Positions 53,153-61,443 of a stretch of 64,000 bases of DNA are shown here, piece by piece. The position numbers and the translations under genes were made by a program. The stretch is from Micromonospora sp. NBC_01699 (GTDB lineage: Bacteria; Actinomycetota; Actinomycetes; Mycobacteriales; Micromonosporaceae): contig NZ_CP109199.1 in NCBI RefSeq assembly GCF_036250065.1, positions 62,001-126,000 on the forward strand, written 5' to 3'. A model generated the notes under the pieces. It had not been told where the DNA came from. It saw nothing but the letters and a program-made list of their open reading frames with translations, and did not search any database. The number at the start of each line of letters is the position of its first letter. Position 1 is the stretch's first letter.

Positions 53153-53830
53153 GTGGACGAGGTGAACGATGCCTCGTCCACCGAGCCCGATGGCGACGAC
53201 ACCCTCGATTACCTCGCCGCCCGGCTGGTCGACGGCAAGCTGACCGGAACCCCGGTGGAGCAGGCGGTCGACCTGGCCCGGATCGAAAAAGCCGTACGCG
53301 AGATTCTCATCGCCGTCGGCGAGGACCCGGACCGGGACGGACTGGTGAAGACCCCCGCCCGGGTCGCACGGGCGTACGCCGAACTCTTCGCCGGGCTGCG
53401 GGTCGACCCGGCCCAGGTGCTCCGCACCACGTTCGAGGCCAACCACAGCGAGCTGGTGCTGGTCCGCGACATCGACGTGATGAGCCTCTGCGAGCACCAC
53501 CTGCTGCCGTTCCGCGGCCTCGCCCACATCGGCTACATCCCCGGTTCCAGCGGCCGGATCACCGGGCTGTCCAAGCTGGCCCGGCTGGTCGAGGTCTTCG
53601 CCCGGCGCCCGCAGGTGCAGGAACGGTTGACCACGCAGATCGCCGACCTGCTCACCGAGCGGCTGCAACCGCGCGGTGTGGTCGTGGTGCTCGAATGCGA
53701 ACACATGTGCATGGCGATGCGCGGCATCCAGAAGTCCGGTGCCAAGACCATCACCTCGGCGGTCCGGGGTCTGCTCCAGGACGACTCGAAGTCGCGCGCC
53801 GAGGCGATGGCACTGATCATGCATTCCTGA
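53153..53830 (+). CDS. folE: GTP cyclohydrolase I
   Basis: A 225-residue type I enzyme. [20 protein letters not shown] (zinc Cys and His), [20 protein letters not shown] and the second zinc Cys in [10 protein letters not shown] are all present. It converts GTP to 7,8-dihydroneopterin triphosphate for folate. GTG 53153 is used; another GTG lies at 53162, and the frame upstream reaches the ftsH stop, where only a CTG would be available. ftsH-folE adjacency is the same as Rv3610c-Rv3609c; the other folate genes do not follow here. Confidence 0.95.
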   Translation: MDEVNDASSTEPDGDDTLDYLAARLVDGKLTGTPVEQAVDLARIEKAVREILIAVGEDPDRDGLVKTPARVARAYAELFAGLRVDPAQVLRTTFEANHSELVLVRDIDVMSLCEHHLLPFRGLAHIGYIPGSSGRITGLSKLARLVEVFARRPQVQERLTTQIADLLTERLQPRGVVVVLECEHMCMAMRGIQKSGAKTITSAVRGLLQDDSKSRAEAMALIMHS

Positions 53831-53839
53831 CCGGGCGAC

Positions 53840-54301
53840 CTACCCGGCGCCGAACAGGGCGAACGCCCCAACCCCCAGACAGCTCAGCAACACCACGACC
53901 GCCACCGCGAACGGGCCGTAGACCACCAGCCCGTGCACCCAGGTCCGCCGGCGGTGGCTCTGCCCGCCCGTCGACGGCGGCAGCCGGGTCGCGGCGACCA
54001 TGACGTCGGCGACGTCCGCCGTACCCCGGGCCTGACGCAGCCCGGCCAGCACCGCCGCCGGACCGGCCGCCATCGCCCGGCCCGCCGCGGCCACCTCGGC
54101 CGCCGCCGGCACCAGTTCGGGCTCCGGTACGCCCAACGCCCGCAACCGGGCCTGTTGCGGAACCAGCCGGGCCCGTACCGCCGTCAGTTCCTCGCGGGCG
54201 TCCTGGACCGCCTCCGCCTGCTCCCCGGCGGCCGTCGCCGCGCCCCGGCGGACCGCGTCGAGGCGCTGGGCAGCGGCCAGGTAGTCGTCCCAGGCGCTCA
54301 C
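53840..54301 (-). CDS. Coiled-coil protein with C-terminal membrane anchor
   Basis: A 153-residue protein. Residues 5-100 are a long, Ala/Arg/Glu-rich helical or coiled-coil segment (AVQDAREELTAVRARLVPQQ), and the C-terminus has one membrane helix (~125-148, VYGPFAVAVVVLLSCLGVG). Its ATG overlaps the FtsK-like gene stop (ATGA), so the two are almost certainly co-translated and may interact: the membrane protein could tether the soluble ATPase. The family is not recognised. It converges with folE (10-nt gap). Confidence 0.7.
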   Translation of the reverse strand: MSAWDDYLAAAQRLDAVRRGAATAAGEQAEAVQDAREELTAVRARLVPQQARLRALGVPEPELVPAAAEVAAAGRAMAAGPAAVLAGLRQARGTADVADVMVAATRLPPSTGGQSHRRRTWVHGLVVYGPFAVAVVVLLSCLGVGAFALFGAG

Positions 54302-56304
54302 CGGACCACCCCGCTCGGGTCACCATGCTCGTGGTCCGACGGCTGCTCGTCGTCCGACGGCTGTTTGGCGTGACCGGCGAACACCACCGGCGGTACGGCG
54401 TGCGCCGGGCGGGCCTGCCAGAGCCGGTGGCGCAACGTATCGAGCGCGAGCGGGTCGGCCTGCGGATCGGGAAACTGGACCACCCGCTCGTGCCCCCTGG
54501 TCGCGCCGCGCGGCCCGCCCAGGCCACCGGCGGTGTTGACCACCGCACTGCCCAGCGGCAGGCCGGCCGCCGCGTCGTTGGTCGGCTCCAGCACCTCACC
54601 GCCTCCGGGCAGCGCGATCCGGACCGGGAACTGGCCGTAGACGGAGTCACGCTGGCCGTACCCGGCGTCGGGGACTGCCCGGTTGACCAGGACCAGATGG
54701 ACGCCGTACGGGCGGCTGCGCCGGGCCAGCGAGTCCAGCAGGCTCAGCGCCTCGACGGCGAGCGGATCCGGATCCCGTACGGCCGGACCGGCGCCGGTGC
54801 CGTCGGCGCTGCTGCCGGTGTCGGTGTCGGTGTCGAGCAGGAGGCGGAAGCTGTCCAGGAGGCAGAGGATCCGGGGCATCGGGTGCCGGGCGCGCAGGTC
54901 GGCGAAGCGGGTGACCCCGGCCGCCTCGGCCAGGGCGGCGCGCCGGCTCACCTCCGCGTCGAGTTCACCGAGCACACCCAGCCCGTACGCCCGATCAGAC
55001 CTTGTCCCGACCACTCGGAGGTGCGGCAGCCACGACGAGTCGGAACCGGCCGGCAGGAGTTCCTCGAACGACCCACCGTCGGCGAAGTCGACCAGGTACA
55101 GCCCGAGGTCGCCCGGGGAGTACCGGGCGCACAGGCCGTAGAGGACGTTGACCATGAACGCCGACTTCCCGGCGCCGGGGCGGCCGCTGACCAGCCAGTG
55201 CGGGGTGAGGTCGTTGAACCGTACCGTCACCGGAATCTCACCGTCCCGGCCCACCGTGGTCACCAGCCCCTCGGTCGGGTCGGACTCCCACAGTGTGTCC
55301 GCCCCGTCCGGCAGCAACTCCGCCAGCCGGGGGCGCGAGTTGGCGTTGACCCGTTCGGTCAGCTCCCGGCAGACCCGGTGGAACAGTTGGGCCGGCGGAT
55401 CCTCGTCCAGGAAGACCGGGGAGTTGAGGCCGGTGGACGGCAGATGCGGGCCCGGATTGCCGAACGAGCTACCGGGCGGATCGCCGACCAGGGCGTACGG
55501 GTTGCGCAACGCGATCATCGTGCTGTCCGGCAGGGGCGGCTGGGTGGTCTCCGCCGTCAGTGGTGGCGGGGGCCAGCCGGCGATGACCAGGTGCAGCCCG
55601 GCGGTCGGACCGTGCTGGGCCAGGGCTGAGATGCGTACCAGGTCGGCCGCCTCGGTCAGCTCGGGCAGCGAGGCGATCACCAGCAGCAGGGTGCGCTCGT
55701 GGCGGTGGTGTCGGGCGCTGCTCGGGCGGGTCGGTCGTACCCACTGCTCGGCCTCGGCCAGGACGGCACGCAGCCCGGTCCGGTCGGTTGCCGGAGGTGG
55801 CATCAGTCCCGCGTCGGCCAGCGGCGCGAACGGGGCGAACACCTGCCCGGCGGTGGCCGCGTCGACCGCCCGTACGAGCAGCGAGCCGGCGGGTGCGGCG
55901 GCGAGCAACCGGAGCAGCACCGCCCGGACCAGGCCGGCGACCCGAGGGTCCCGGGTGTCGGCGTCGATGGTCAGGTGGCCGGTGCCGAGCAGCGGCACCA
56001 CCGCGGGGAACCGGGCGTCGTCGAGCGGCTGCGCCGTGCCGATCCGGACGAACTCGGGCAGCTCGGGGCCGCCGAGCGGCGTGTCCGCCGCCTGCGCGGC
56101 CAGCGGCGCGCCCAGCCAGCCGGGCACCAGGGCGGCTGCGGCGGCCCGCAGACGTTCGGCGAGTTCGTGCTGTTCGCGCTGGTCGGCGGGGGCAGGCTGG
56201 GTCGCGTCCAGGGTGGTCGCGGCGGCCACGGCGGCGGCCGCTGCCTGCCGGTGCAGCGCGGCAGCCTGGTTGGTCCGCGTCTTCAGTTGGGTCACCCCCT
56301 CCAC
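54298..56304 (-). CDS. Soluble FtsK/SpoIIIE-like ATPase (EccCb-like)
   Basis: A 668-residue protein without membrane segments. The N-terminal ~70 residues are helical; two alpha/beta regions follow, the second with a canonical Walker A (SGRPGAGKSAFMVN, ~ residues 373-386). The expected Walker B reads ILCLLDSFRLLL, with a single Asp and no following acidic pair, so hydrolysis may be weak or need a partner. The HWLVSGRPGAGKS and GLYLVDFADGG blocks are typical of the FtsK/EccC family. The start is ambiguous (GTG 56304 or GTG 56295 in a purine-rich stretch). It overlaps the coiled-coil membrane gene. It may serve the T4SS-like cluster upstream or the T7SS; neither is proven. Confidence 0.75.
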   Translation of the reverse strand: MEGVTQLKTRTNQAAALHRQAAAAAVAAATTLDATQPAPADQREQHELAERLRAAAAALVPGWLGAPLAAQAADTPLGGPELPEFVRIGTAQPLDDARFPAVVPLLGTGHLTIDADTRDPRVAGLVRAVLLRLLAAAPAGSLLVRAVDAATAGQVFAPFAPLADAGLMPPPATDRTGLRAVLAEAEQWVRPTRPSSARHHRHERTLLLVIASLPELTEAADLVRISALAQHGPTAGLHLVIAGWPPPPLTAETTQPPLPDSTMIALRNPYALVGDPPGSSFGNPGPHLPSTGLNSPVFLDEDPPAQLFHRVCRELTERVNANSRPRLAELLPDGADTLWESDPTEGLVTTVGRDGEIPVTVRFNDLTPHWLVSGRPGAGKSAFMVNVLYGLCARYSPGDLGLYLVDFADGGSFEELLPAGSDSSWLPHLRVVGTRSDRAYGLGVLGELDAEVSRRAALAEAAGVTRFADLRARHPMPRILCLLDSFRLLLDTDTDTGSSADGTGAGPAVRDPDPLAVEALSLLDSLARRSRPYGVHLVLVNRAVPDAGYGQRDSVYGQFPVRIALPGGGEVLEPTNDAAAGLPLGSAVVNTAGGLGGPRGATRGHERVVQFPDPQADPLALDTLRHRLWQARPAHAVPPVVFAGHAKQPSDDEQPSDHEHGDPSGVVR

Positions 56305-56478
56305 CTCTCACTCGTGGCGGGTCACCCGGGGCGGGTACCTCTTCTGGATGCAGACGTTATCCCAGCCGGAGCCGATCTTCGCGGACGTACGGCGGCGCTC
56401 CGATGGGGAGCTTGTCGCATCAACTGCATATCGTCATGTTTTGCTGCCATTGAGTTATCAAGCTGTGCTTCTCACCCA

Positions 56479-56513
56479 TTGGGTGGAGACTCGGCAACCG
56501 ATAGCCTCGGGGT
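56479..56513 (+). promoter_or_regulatory. Promoter of the NTF2-like membrane protein gene, leaderless
   Basis: TTGGGT (56479-56484), a 17-bp spacer and TAGCCT (56502-56507) end 6 nt before the GTG at 56514. This is the best-formed promoter in the window. Confidence 0.6.
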
Positions 56514-57080
56514 GTGGAATCAGTGCAACCCCCCGCCGGTTCCCAGGTGTCGCGGGTACCGGCGCAGCGCACCAGGCCGGGTCAGGACGCTCCTGATCCG
56601 GTCGTGACTCCACCCGTACGGAAGCGGCGGCGGTGGCGACTGGTGCTGGCCGTGATCGCCGGGACGCTCGCGGTGCTCGGCTCGGCCGGTGCGGTGATCG
56701 GGTACGTCGCCTACGACCGCTACACCGCACCCGACCAGAGCGCGCCGGACATCACGGTGAACAACTACCTACAGGCGTACATGGCCGACCGCAACGACGT
56801 ACGGGCCAAGGAGCTCGCTTGTGGCGATACGTCCAAAATGGCGGAATTGGCGGCATTGCGCGCTGACCTGGCCGCGCGCGAGCAGCGGTTCCAGAACACC
56901 TTCCGGGTGAGCTGGGGCAAACTAGACGTCGCCGAGCGGGGCGACACCGCCGAAGTCCTGGTTGACCTGACCATCTCAACCAGGATCAACAACCTGACCC
57001 AGAGCGGACGGCAGTCCTGGCGCTTCGTCACCGAGCGGGACGACAAATGGCGGGTCTGCGAAGCCACACAGGTCAAGTGA
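56514..57080 (+). CDS. Membrane-anchored NTF2-like/DUF4878-type protein
   Basis: A 188-residue protein: Pro/Arg-rich cytoplasmic N-terminus (~1-38), one membrane segment (~43-66, LVLAVIAGTLAVLGSAGAVI), then an outer domain of ~115 residues (NNYLQAYMADRNDVRAKEL ... SGRQSWRFVTERDDKWRVCE) with the pattern of an NTF2/SnoaL-like alpha+beta barrel and two cysteines. Such proteins are often found next to actinobacterial secretion genes. It is the only plus-strand gene in the T4SS-like region and converges with the gene at 57103. The function is unknown. Confidence 0.75.
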   Translation: MESVQPPAGSQVSRVPAQRTRPGQDAPDPVVTPPVRKRRRWRLVLAVIAGTLAVLGSAGAVIGYVAYDRYTAPDQSAPDITVNNYLQAYMADRNDVRAKELACGDTSKMAELAALRADLAAREQRFQNTFRVSWGKLDVAERGDTAEVLVDLTISTRINNLTQSGRQSWRFVTERDDKWRVCEATQVK

Positions 57081-57102
57081 CTCCCGCCCCCACGGCCTCC
57101 GG

Positions 57103-57720
57103 TCACTCGATCCAGAGCAGGTGCACCGGAATCTCCAGGGTGGTCGGCGGCTGCCCGCTCCACCCCCAGCGGTACCAGTCCAACTCCGGCGTCACCCGTA
57201 CGCAGATGTCGCCGTCGGTGCTGGTGTAGACCTCGGTCACCGCGCGCAGGTCGCGCCGCTCGACCGTGTCCGCCACGTGCACGACCCGGCGGCCGGCAAC
57301 CGAGTCCGCCTCGACCACCGGCAGCGGGGGACGGTGCGCCGGCCGATCGAGCGACACCAGCCGGGACAGCACGTCACCGGCTGGCATGCGTACGCCGAGA
57401 TCCGGCCCCGCGGCCTCGCCCAGCGTCTCCACCCAGACCCGGTCTGCCGGCACCAGCGGCGCGAAAACCTCGATTTGCTCGGCCTCGGCCCGGTACCACT
57501 CCTGCTCGGGGATCACCGGCACGTACGTCCGGCTGCCCTGCACCACCCGCTCGTCGGACCGCAGGTCGGCCCGCCAACCGAGTCCGGGCAGCCCGACCAG
57601 GACCCGCCGGCCGCGCAGGTCGAACTGTTCCCCGGAGGGGGTGAGTAGCACCGGGCGGGGCGGTCGGGGCGCCCAGTCCGGCTGACCGGCGAACGGGTCC
57701 GGAAGGGGGTCACCGGTCAC
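57103..57720 (-). CDS. Unknown 205-residue protein in the T4SS-like cluster
   Basis: A Pro/Arg/Val-rich soluble protein with no signal peptide or membrane helix. Beta-rich segments (GRRVLVGLPGLGWRADLRSD, VRVTPELDWYRWGWSGQPPT) and conserved-looking Trp residues are present, and the C-terminus ends EIPVHLLWIE. The GTG at 57720 lies 37 nt after the stop of the upstream transglycosylase/M23 gene, so it is likely the end of that operon. I do not recognise a family. Confidence 0.6.
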   Translation of the reverse strand: MTGDPLPDPFAGQPDWAPRPPRPVLLTPSGEQFDLRGRRVLVGLPGLGWRADLRSDERVVQGSRTYVPVIPEQEWYRAEAEQIEVFAPLVPADRVWVETLGEAAGPDLGVRMPAGDVLSRLVSLDRPAHRPPLPVVEADSVAGRRVVHVADTVERRDLRAVTEVYTSTDGDICVRVTPELDWYRWGWSGQPPTTLEIPVHLLWIE

Positions 57721-57757
57721 TGTCGTGCTCCGTACGGCGTGCCAATGCCGGCCAGCC

Positions 57758-58915
57758 TCATCCCTTGCCCTGTAGCGACGCGCCGCGATCCCGCATGAAC
57801 GGAACCGGGTTGATCGCGCCCCGACTGCTCCGGTCGGCCTTCACGTGCACCTCAAAGTGCAGGTGCGGACCGGACGAGTTGCCGCTCGACCCGACGATCC
57901 CGATCACCTGGCCGGCCTCCACCATGTCGTTCACGTTCACCAGCGGCTTCCTGACCATGTGACAGTAACGCGTGACGATCTGGTTGGCGTGCAGGATGTC
58001 GACGAACCAGCCGCAGCCGCCCTTGCCCGGATAGCCGTCAACGTCGCAGCTGTGCACCCCGCGTCGGTCCGGGTCGCATTTGGACACCAGTACCCGACCA
58101 CTGGCCGCGGACCGGATCTCGGTGCCCTTCGACGCACCGATGTCCACCCCGTTGTGAGCCGGCCGCTCGGCGGTACGGAAGCCCGAGCCGACCGAGCCGG
58201 GAATCGGCAACGTCCAGCCGGAGGCGGCGATGTCCGCGCCGGCAGCGCACTGTAGGTCGGTGCCGTCCGCCGGCAGTCCGGCGGCCTTGGCTCCACCCCT
58301 GGTCAGGGCATTCACGATCTGGGTCGCGATCGCCTCATGCTTGGCGTACGCGTCCGGAAAGGCACTGCGCTGCACCCGCTGGGCCGCGTCGGTCAGCCGC
58401 TTCTTCTGCCAGCCGCTGACGCCCACCAGCTTTTCGTAGAACTTCCGCGATGTGTACTCCGGATCCAGCAGTTGGGTGGGCGTACCCCAGCCCATGCTCG
58501 GCCGCTGCTGGAACAGGCCGATCGAGTCGTGGTCGTTGTCCGAGCCCAGGTGGGGCAGGTTGCTCAGCCGTGACTCCTGCATGGCGGTGGCCACCGCGAT
58601 CACCCAGCCGCGCGGGGGCACCCGCATCTGCGCGCCGACGTTGATGATCACCGCCGCGTTGCGCATCTGCGCCGCGTCGTACGGGTCGACGATCGGCAGA
58701 CCGTCCTTGATCTCGATCGGCTTGTCCTGACCACAGCCGAGGGTGGTCACCAACTGGTCGTCGGAACTGCCGATGAACTCCGACAGCAGCAACGCACCGG
58801 TCCCCCCGGTGCAGCACAGCAGGGCCAGCGCGGCGGTCAGCGCGACCGCCAGGGCCGGCAGCCGTTTCTGCCGAGCGGGGACATCCGGGTCCTGGTCACC
58901 ATGCTCGTCGCTCAT
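57758..58915 (-). CDS. Membrane-anchored transglycosylase-like + M23 peptidase wall hydrolase
   Basis: A 385-residue protein. One N-terminal membrane segment (~18-42) is followed by a transglycosylase-like domain (~95-190: VIAVATAMQESRLSNLPHL supplies the catalytic Glu; SIGLFQQRPSMGWG follows) and a C-terminal LytM/M23 domain with zinc ligands HNGVDIG (HxxxD) and GPHLHFEVH (HxH). The M23 domain contains an extra Cys-containing insert (CDPDRRGVHSC). It would open peptidoglycan at both glycan and peptide bonds, the job of VirB1-like proteins during assembly of a type IV secretion apparatus. ATG 58915 follows gtgaggg. It lies 19 nt after the VirB8-like gene. Confidence 0.87.
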   Translation of the reverse strand: MSDEHGDQDPDVPARQKRLPALAVALTAALALLCCTGGTGALLLSEFIGSSDDQLVTTLGCGQDKPIEIKDGLPIVDPYDAAQMRNAAVIINVGAQMRVPPRGWVIAVATAMQESRLSNLPHLGSDNDHDSIGLFQQRPSMGWGTPTQLLDPEYTSRKFYEKLVGVSGWQKKRLTDAAQRVQRSAFPDAYAKHEAIATQIVNALTRGGAKAAGLPADGTDLQCAAGADIAASGWTLPIPGSVGSGFRTAERPAHNGVDIGASKGTEIRSAASGRVLVSKCDPDRRGVHSCDVDGYPGKGGCGWFVDILHANQIVTRYCHMVRKPLVNVNDMVEAGQVIGIVGSSGNSSGPHLHFEVHVKADRSSRGAINPVPFMRDRGASLQGKG

Positions 58916-58934
58916 CCCTCACCCCGGACCGTGG

Positions 58935-59483
58935 TCATCCGCGCTCCCAGTCCACCGCGTCAACCAGCCACCGCCCCTGCGGCGCGACCAGTTCGAGGCG
59001 CAACGTGCCGGCGTCGACCGGCACGGTCACCTCGACGAACTCCTCGTTGCGTGTGATGACCGTCAGTTCGCCGGTGAGCCGTTCTGCCGGCACACCGGCC
59101 GGGTCCACCCCGCTGAGTCGATCCGCCAGCCCGCTCGTCGACAACGGTCGTAGCGCGTTGTACCACTGCGTGGCCGGGACGCCGTCGTGCTTGAGCCAGG
59201 CGGTGGCGAACTTCCGGGCGATCTCCTCCGGCGCGGCCGCCCCCGGACTCGTCCGGGGCGTCGGCGGCGGCTCGGTGGTGAGGATGCCGTCGTTGCCGGT
59301 GGTCGGGTCGACGGTGGAGATGGGTGCGACCGGTGCGCCAGCCAGGCCGGCGTCGTCGCCGGTCACACCGGAGAAGAGCCGGGCCGCCCCGATCACGCCC
59401 AGGATCACCACCACCAGGGCCAGTGCGATCCCGAGCCGGGATCGCAGGATGCCGGTGACCAGGGTTTCAAACGCGCGCCGCAC
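58935..59483 (-). CDS. VirB8/TcpC-like membrane-anchored protein
   Basis: A 182-residue protein: short N-terminus, one membrane segment (~17-38, LGIALALVVVILGVIGAARL), a Pro/Thr linker, then an NTF2-like outer domain (EEIARKFATAWLKHDG, LTVITRNEEFVEVTVPVDAG, GRWLVDAVDW). Size, topology and fold pattern fit the TcpC/VirB8 scaffold proteins of Gram-positive conjugation systems. It starts 3 nt after the TrbL-like stop. Confidence 0.7.
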   Translation of the reverse strand: MRRAFETLVTGILRSRLGIALALVVVILGVIGAARLFSGVTGDDAGLAGAPVAPISTVDPTTGNDGILTTEPPPTPRTSPGAAAPEEIARKFATAWLKHDGVPATQWYNALRPLSTSGLADRLSGVDPAGVPAERLTGELTVITRNEEFVEVTVPVDAGTLRLELVAPQGRWLVDAVDWERG

Positions 59484-59486
59484 GGC

Positions 59487-61442
59487 TCACCTCGCTTCGG
59501 ACCGGATTCGCGGAGTGGTCGGGGTCGGAGTTGTCTCCGGCCGCCCGGCGGAATCGGGACGGTAGAGCACGTAGGTCGGCTTCTCCGTCGGCACGTCCGG
59601 GTCGGTCCACTCGCCCGCCCGGCTACGCCGGGGACGCGGCGCGCCGGTCGACTCCCGCGACGGCGCGTCCTCGCTCGGCCCGGTTGATCCGTCGGTACCC
59701 TCCCGGCCGTCCGGACGCGGGTTGGAGCGGGTGTCCGCGGAGTGCGACGGATCCTCCAGCCTGGCCTCCGGGCGCAGGTTGGTCTGTTCGGCGACCACCT
59801 CGCGGCGTTTGCCCAGCGCCCGGTCGCCACCGGAATCGGACTGGTCCGACCGGGACGACTCACGCAGGTCGCGCAGGAACCTGCGGTGCCAGGACTGCTC
59901 CGCCTCGACCGTACGGGTGCTGGTCTTGCCGCCGAGCTGCGTGATCCGCCGGTACGGCCGCAGCAGCAGCCAACCCACCACACCGGTCAGGAAGACGAGG
60001 ACAACCTGTAGCCAGCCGGGCAGGGTCGCGGTGCTCATGATCAGGTCGACGGCAAAGAGGTAGATGGCCGCCCCGGTGCCGAAGATGGCGATGTTGAACA
60101 CCGCCGCGACCACCGCGTTGGCCAACCGGCGCAGGCCGGCGCTGGCCGGTCGCATCAGGCCGACCGTGCCGAGCACCGGTGCGGCGATCACCGCCCACCG
60201 GAAGATGAGGAAGCCGAGCAGCACCAGCAGCGAGGCGGTGAGGTCGAACATGGCGAAGAGCAGGGCGGCGAGGAAGGCGATGAAGGCGGCGCCGATCCGT
60301 TCCATGTCCCGGGTGCCCTGTAGGTACTCGTACGCCTCTGGATCCTCGACCTTGATCTGCTGGGCGACCTTGTTCCACTGGTTCTTTTTCGCCTCGAAGA
60401 TGGTGTCCCGGGTGGTCGGGTTGGCACGCAGCCGCTCGGTTTCCTCCCAGGTCAGCGACTTGGCGTCGTACAGTGCCTCGCCGTACTTCTTGGCGGTCTC
60501 GCTATCGGCCGAGCCGAGCAGGCCGCGCAGCCAGTTGCGGTAGAGCATCGTCTCGGTCGAGATGTCGCTCGCCCGTACCGCCGGGGGACGGTTGTCGGCG
60601 CACCAGGTCGGGTCGGGTACGGCGCACTCGTCGGGCGGTACGTCCTTGGTCGACGGGCCGACCGCGCCATGGACCACACTCAACGTGGTGATCAGAGCGT
60701 TGTCGGCCACGTTCGCGGACTGCACCGGCCAGGCGGCCAGGGCGGTCACCGCGACCATCACCAGCAGTGCCCAGGCGGCCGTGGTCATCGCGTGACTCAT
60801 CTCGGACTGCCGGGACCGCCACAGCAGATAGAGCCCGACAATACAGAGAGTGATGATGCCAAAGACGCTGAAGACCTTCTCGTAGACCGCCTTCGTCGCC
60901 TGTTCGACCAGGGGGTTCGCCCAGTCCCACATGGTGCGCGGATCCCAGGCCCGCTCGCGCAGCGCGTTCGAAGCACCGATGATCGCCGTCGCGGCCATCA
61001 GTTCGCCGCTGGCCACCTTGGTGAGCGCGAGGCTCGCCGGATTGACGACGCCAGCGGCACAGCCGCCCTCCTGGTCGTACGTCTCGTAGCTGTATCCCGC
61101 GTACCCGTAGTCGCTGTAGAGCCCACGTACGCCGGGTTCCTTCACGGAGTCCGGGCGGGCGGCGAACCAGCCGGCCAGGCCCGAGTCGGGGGTGCCCGGG
61201 GTCGGCGGGTCCAGGCAGTCGGCGGTCGCGCCGGTGACGTCCTGGAGCTTGTCCACGCAGGCCCGGAAGTCCGCCTGCCATTCCTCCGTCGTGCAGAGGT
61301 CGGTCGGCGCCCGGGTAGGCAGCCCGGCGGTCGGCGCGGCCGTGGCCGGGGCCGCGCCGAACAGGGGCCAGGACACGGTCGCCACCGCGAGTACGGCGAG
61401 GGCGAGGAGGAACGCGATGCTGCGTACGCCGGCCCGCGCCAT
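59487..61442 (-). CDS. TrbL/VirB6-like polytopic channel protein
   Basis: A 651-residue protein. An N-terminal signal/anchor (~8-35) is followed by a Cys-containing outer segment, then about six membrane helices in two groups (around residues 185-245 and 380-495, for example FAMFDLTASLLVLLGFLIFR and LQVVLVFLTGVVGWLLL), and a long charged, Arg/Ser/Asp-rich cytoplasmic tail (~500-651). This is the layout of TrbL/VirB6-type inner-membrane channel subunits. The ATG at 61442 is one base after the stop of the VirB4-like gene, so expression is coupled. Confidence 0.78.
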   Translation of the reverse strand: MARAGVRSIAFLLALAVLAVATVSWPLFGAAPATAAPTAGLPTRAPTDLCTTEEWQADFRACVDKLQDVTGATADCLDPPTPGTPDSGLAGWFAARPDSVKEPGVRGLYSDYGYAGYSYETYDQEGGCAAGVVNPASLALTKVASGELMAATAIIGASNALRERAWDPRTMWDWANPLVEQATKAVYEKVFSVFGIITLCIVGLYLLWRSRQSEMSHAMTTAAWALLVMVAVTALAAWPVQSANVADNALITTLSVVHGAVGPSTKDVPPDECAVPDPTWCADNRPPAVRASDISTETMLYRNWLRGLLGSADSETAKKYGEALYDAKSLTWEETERLRANPTTRDTIFEAKKNQWNKVAQQIKVEDPEAYEYLQGTRDMERIGAAFIAFLAALLFAMFDLTASLLVLLGFLIFRWAVIAAPVLGTVGLMRPASAGLRRLANAVVAAVFNIAIFGTGAAIYLFAVDLIMSTATLPGWLQVVLVFLTGVVGWLLLRPYRRITQLGGKTSTRTVEAEQSWHRRFLRDLRESSRSDQSDSGGDRALGKRREVVAEQTNLRPEARLEDPSHSADTRSNPRPDGREGTDGSTGPSEDAPSRESTGAPRPRRSRAGEWTDPDVPTEKPTYVLYRPDSAGRPETTPTPTTPRIRSEAR

Positions 61443-61443
61443 G

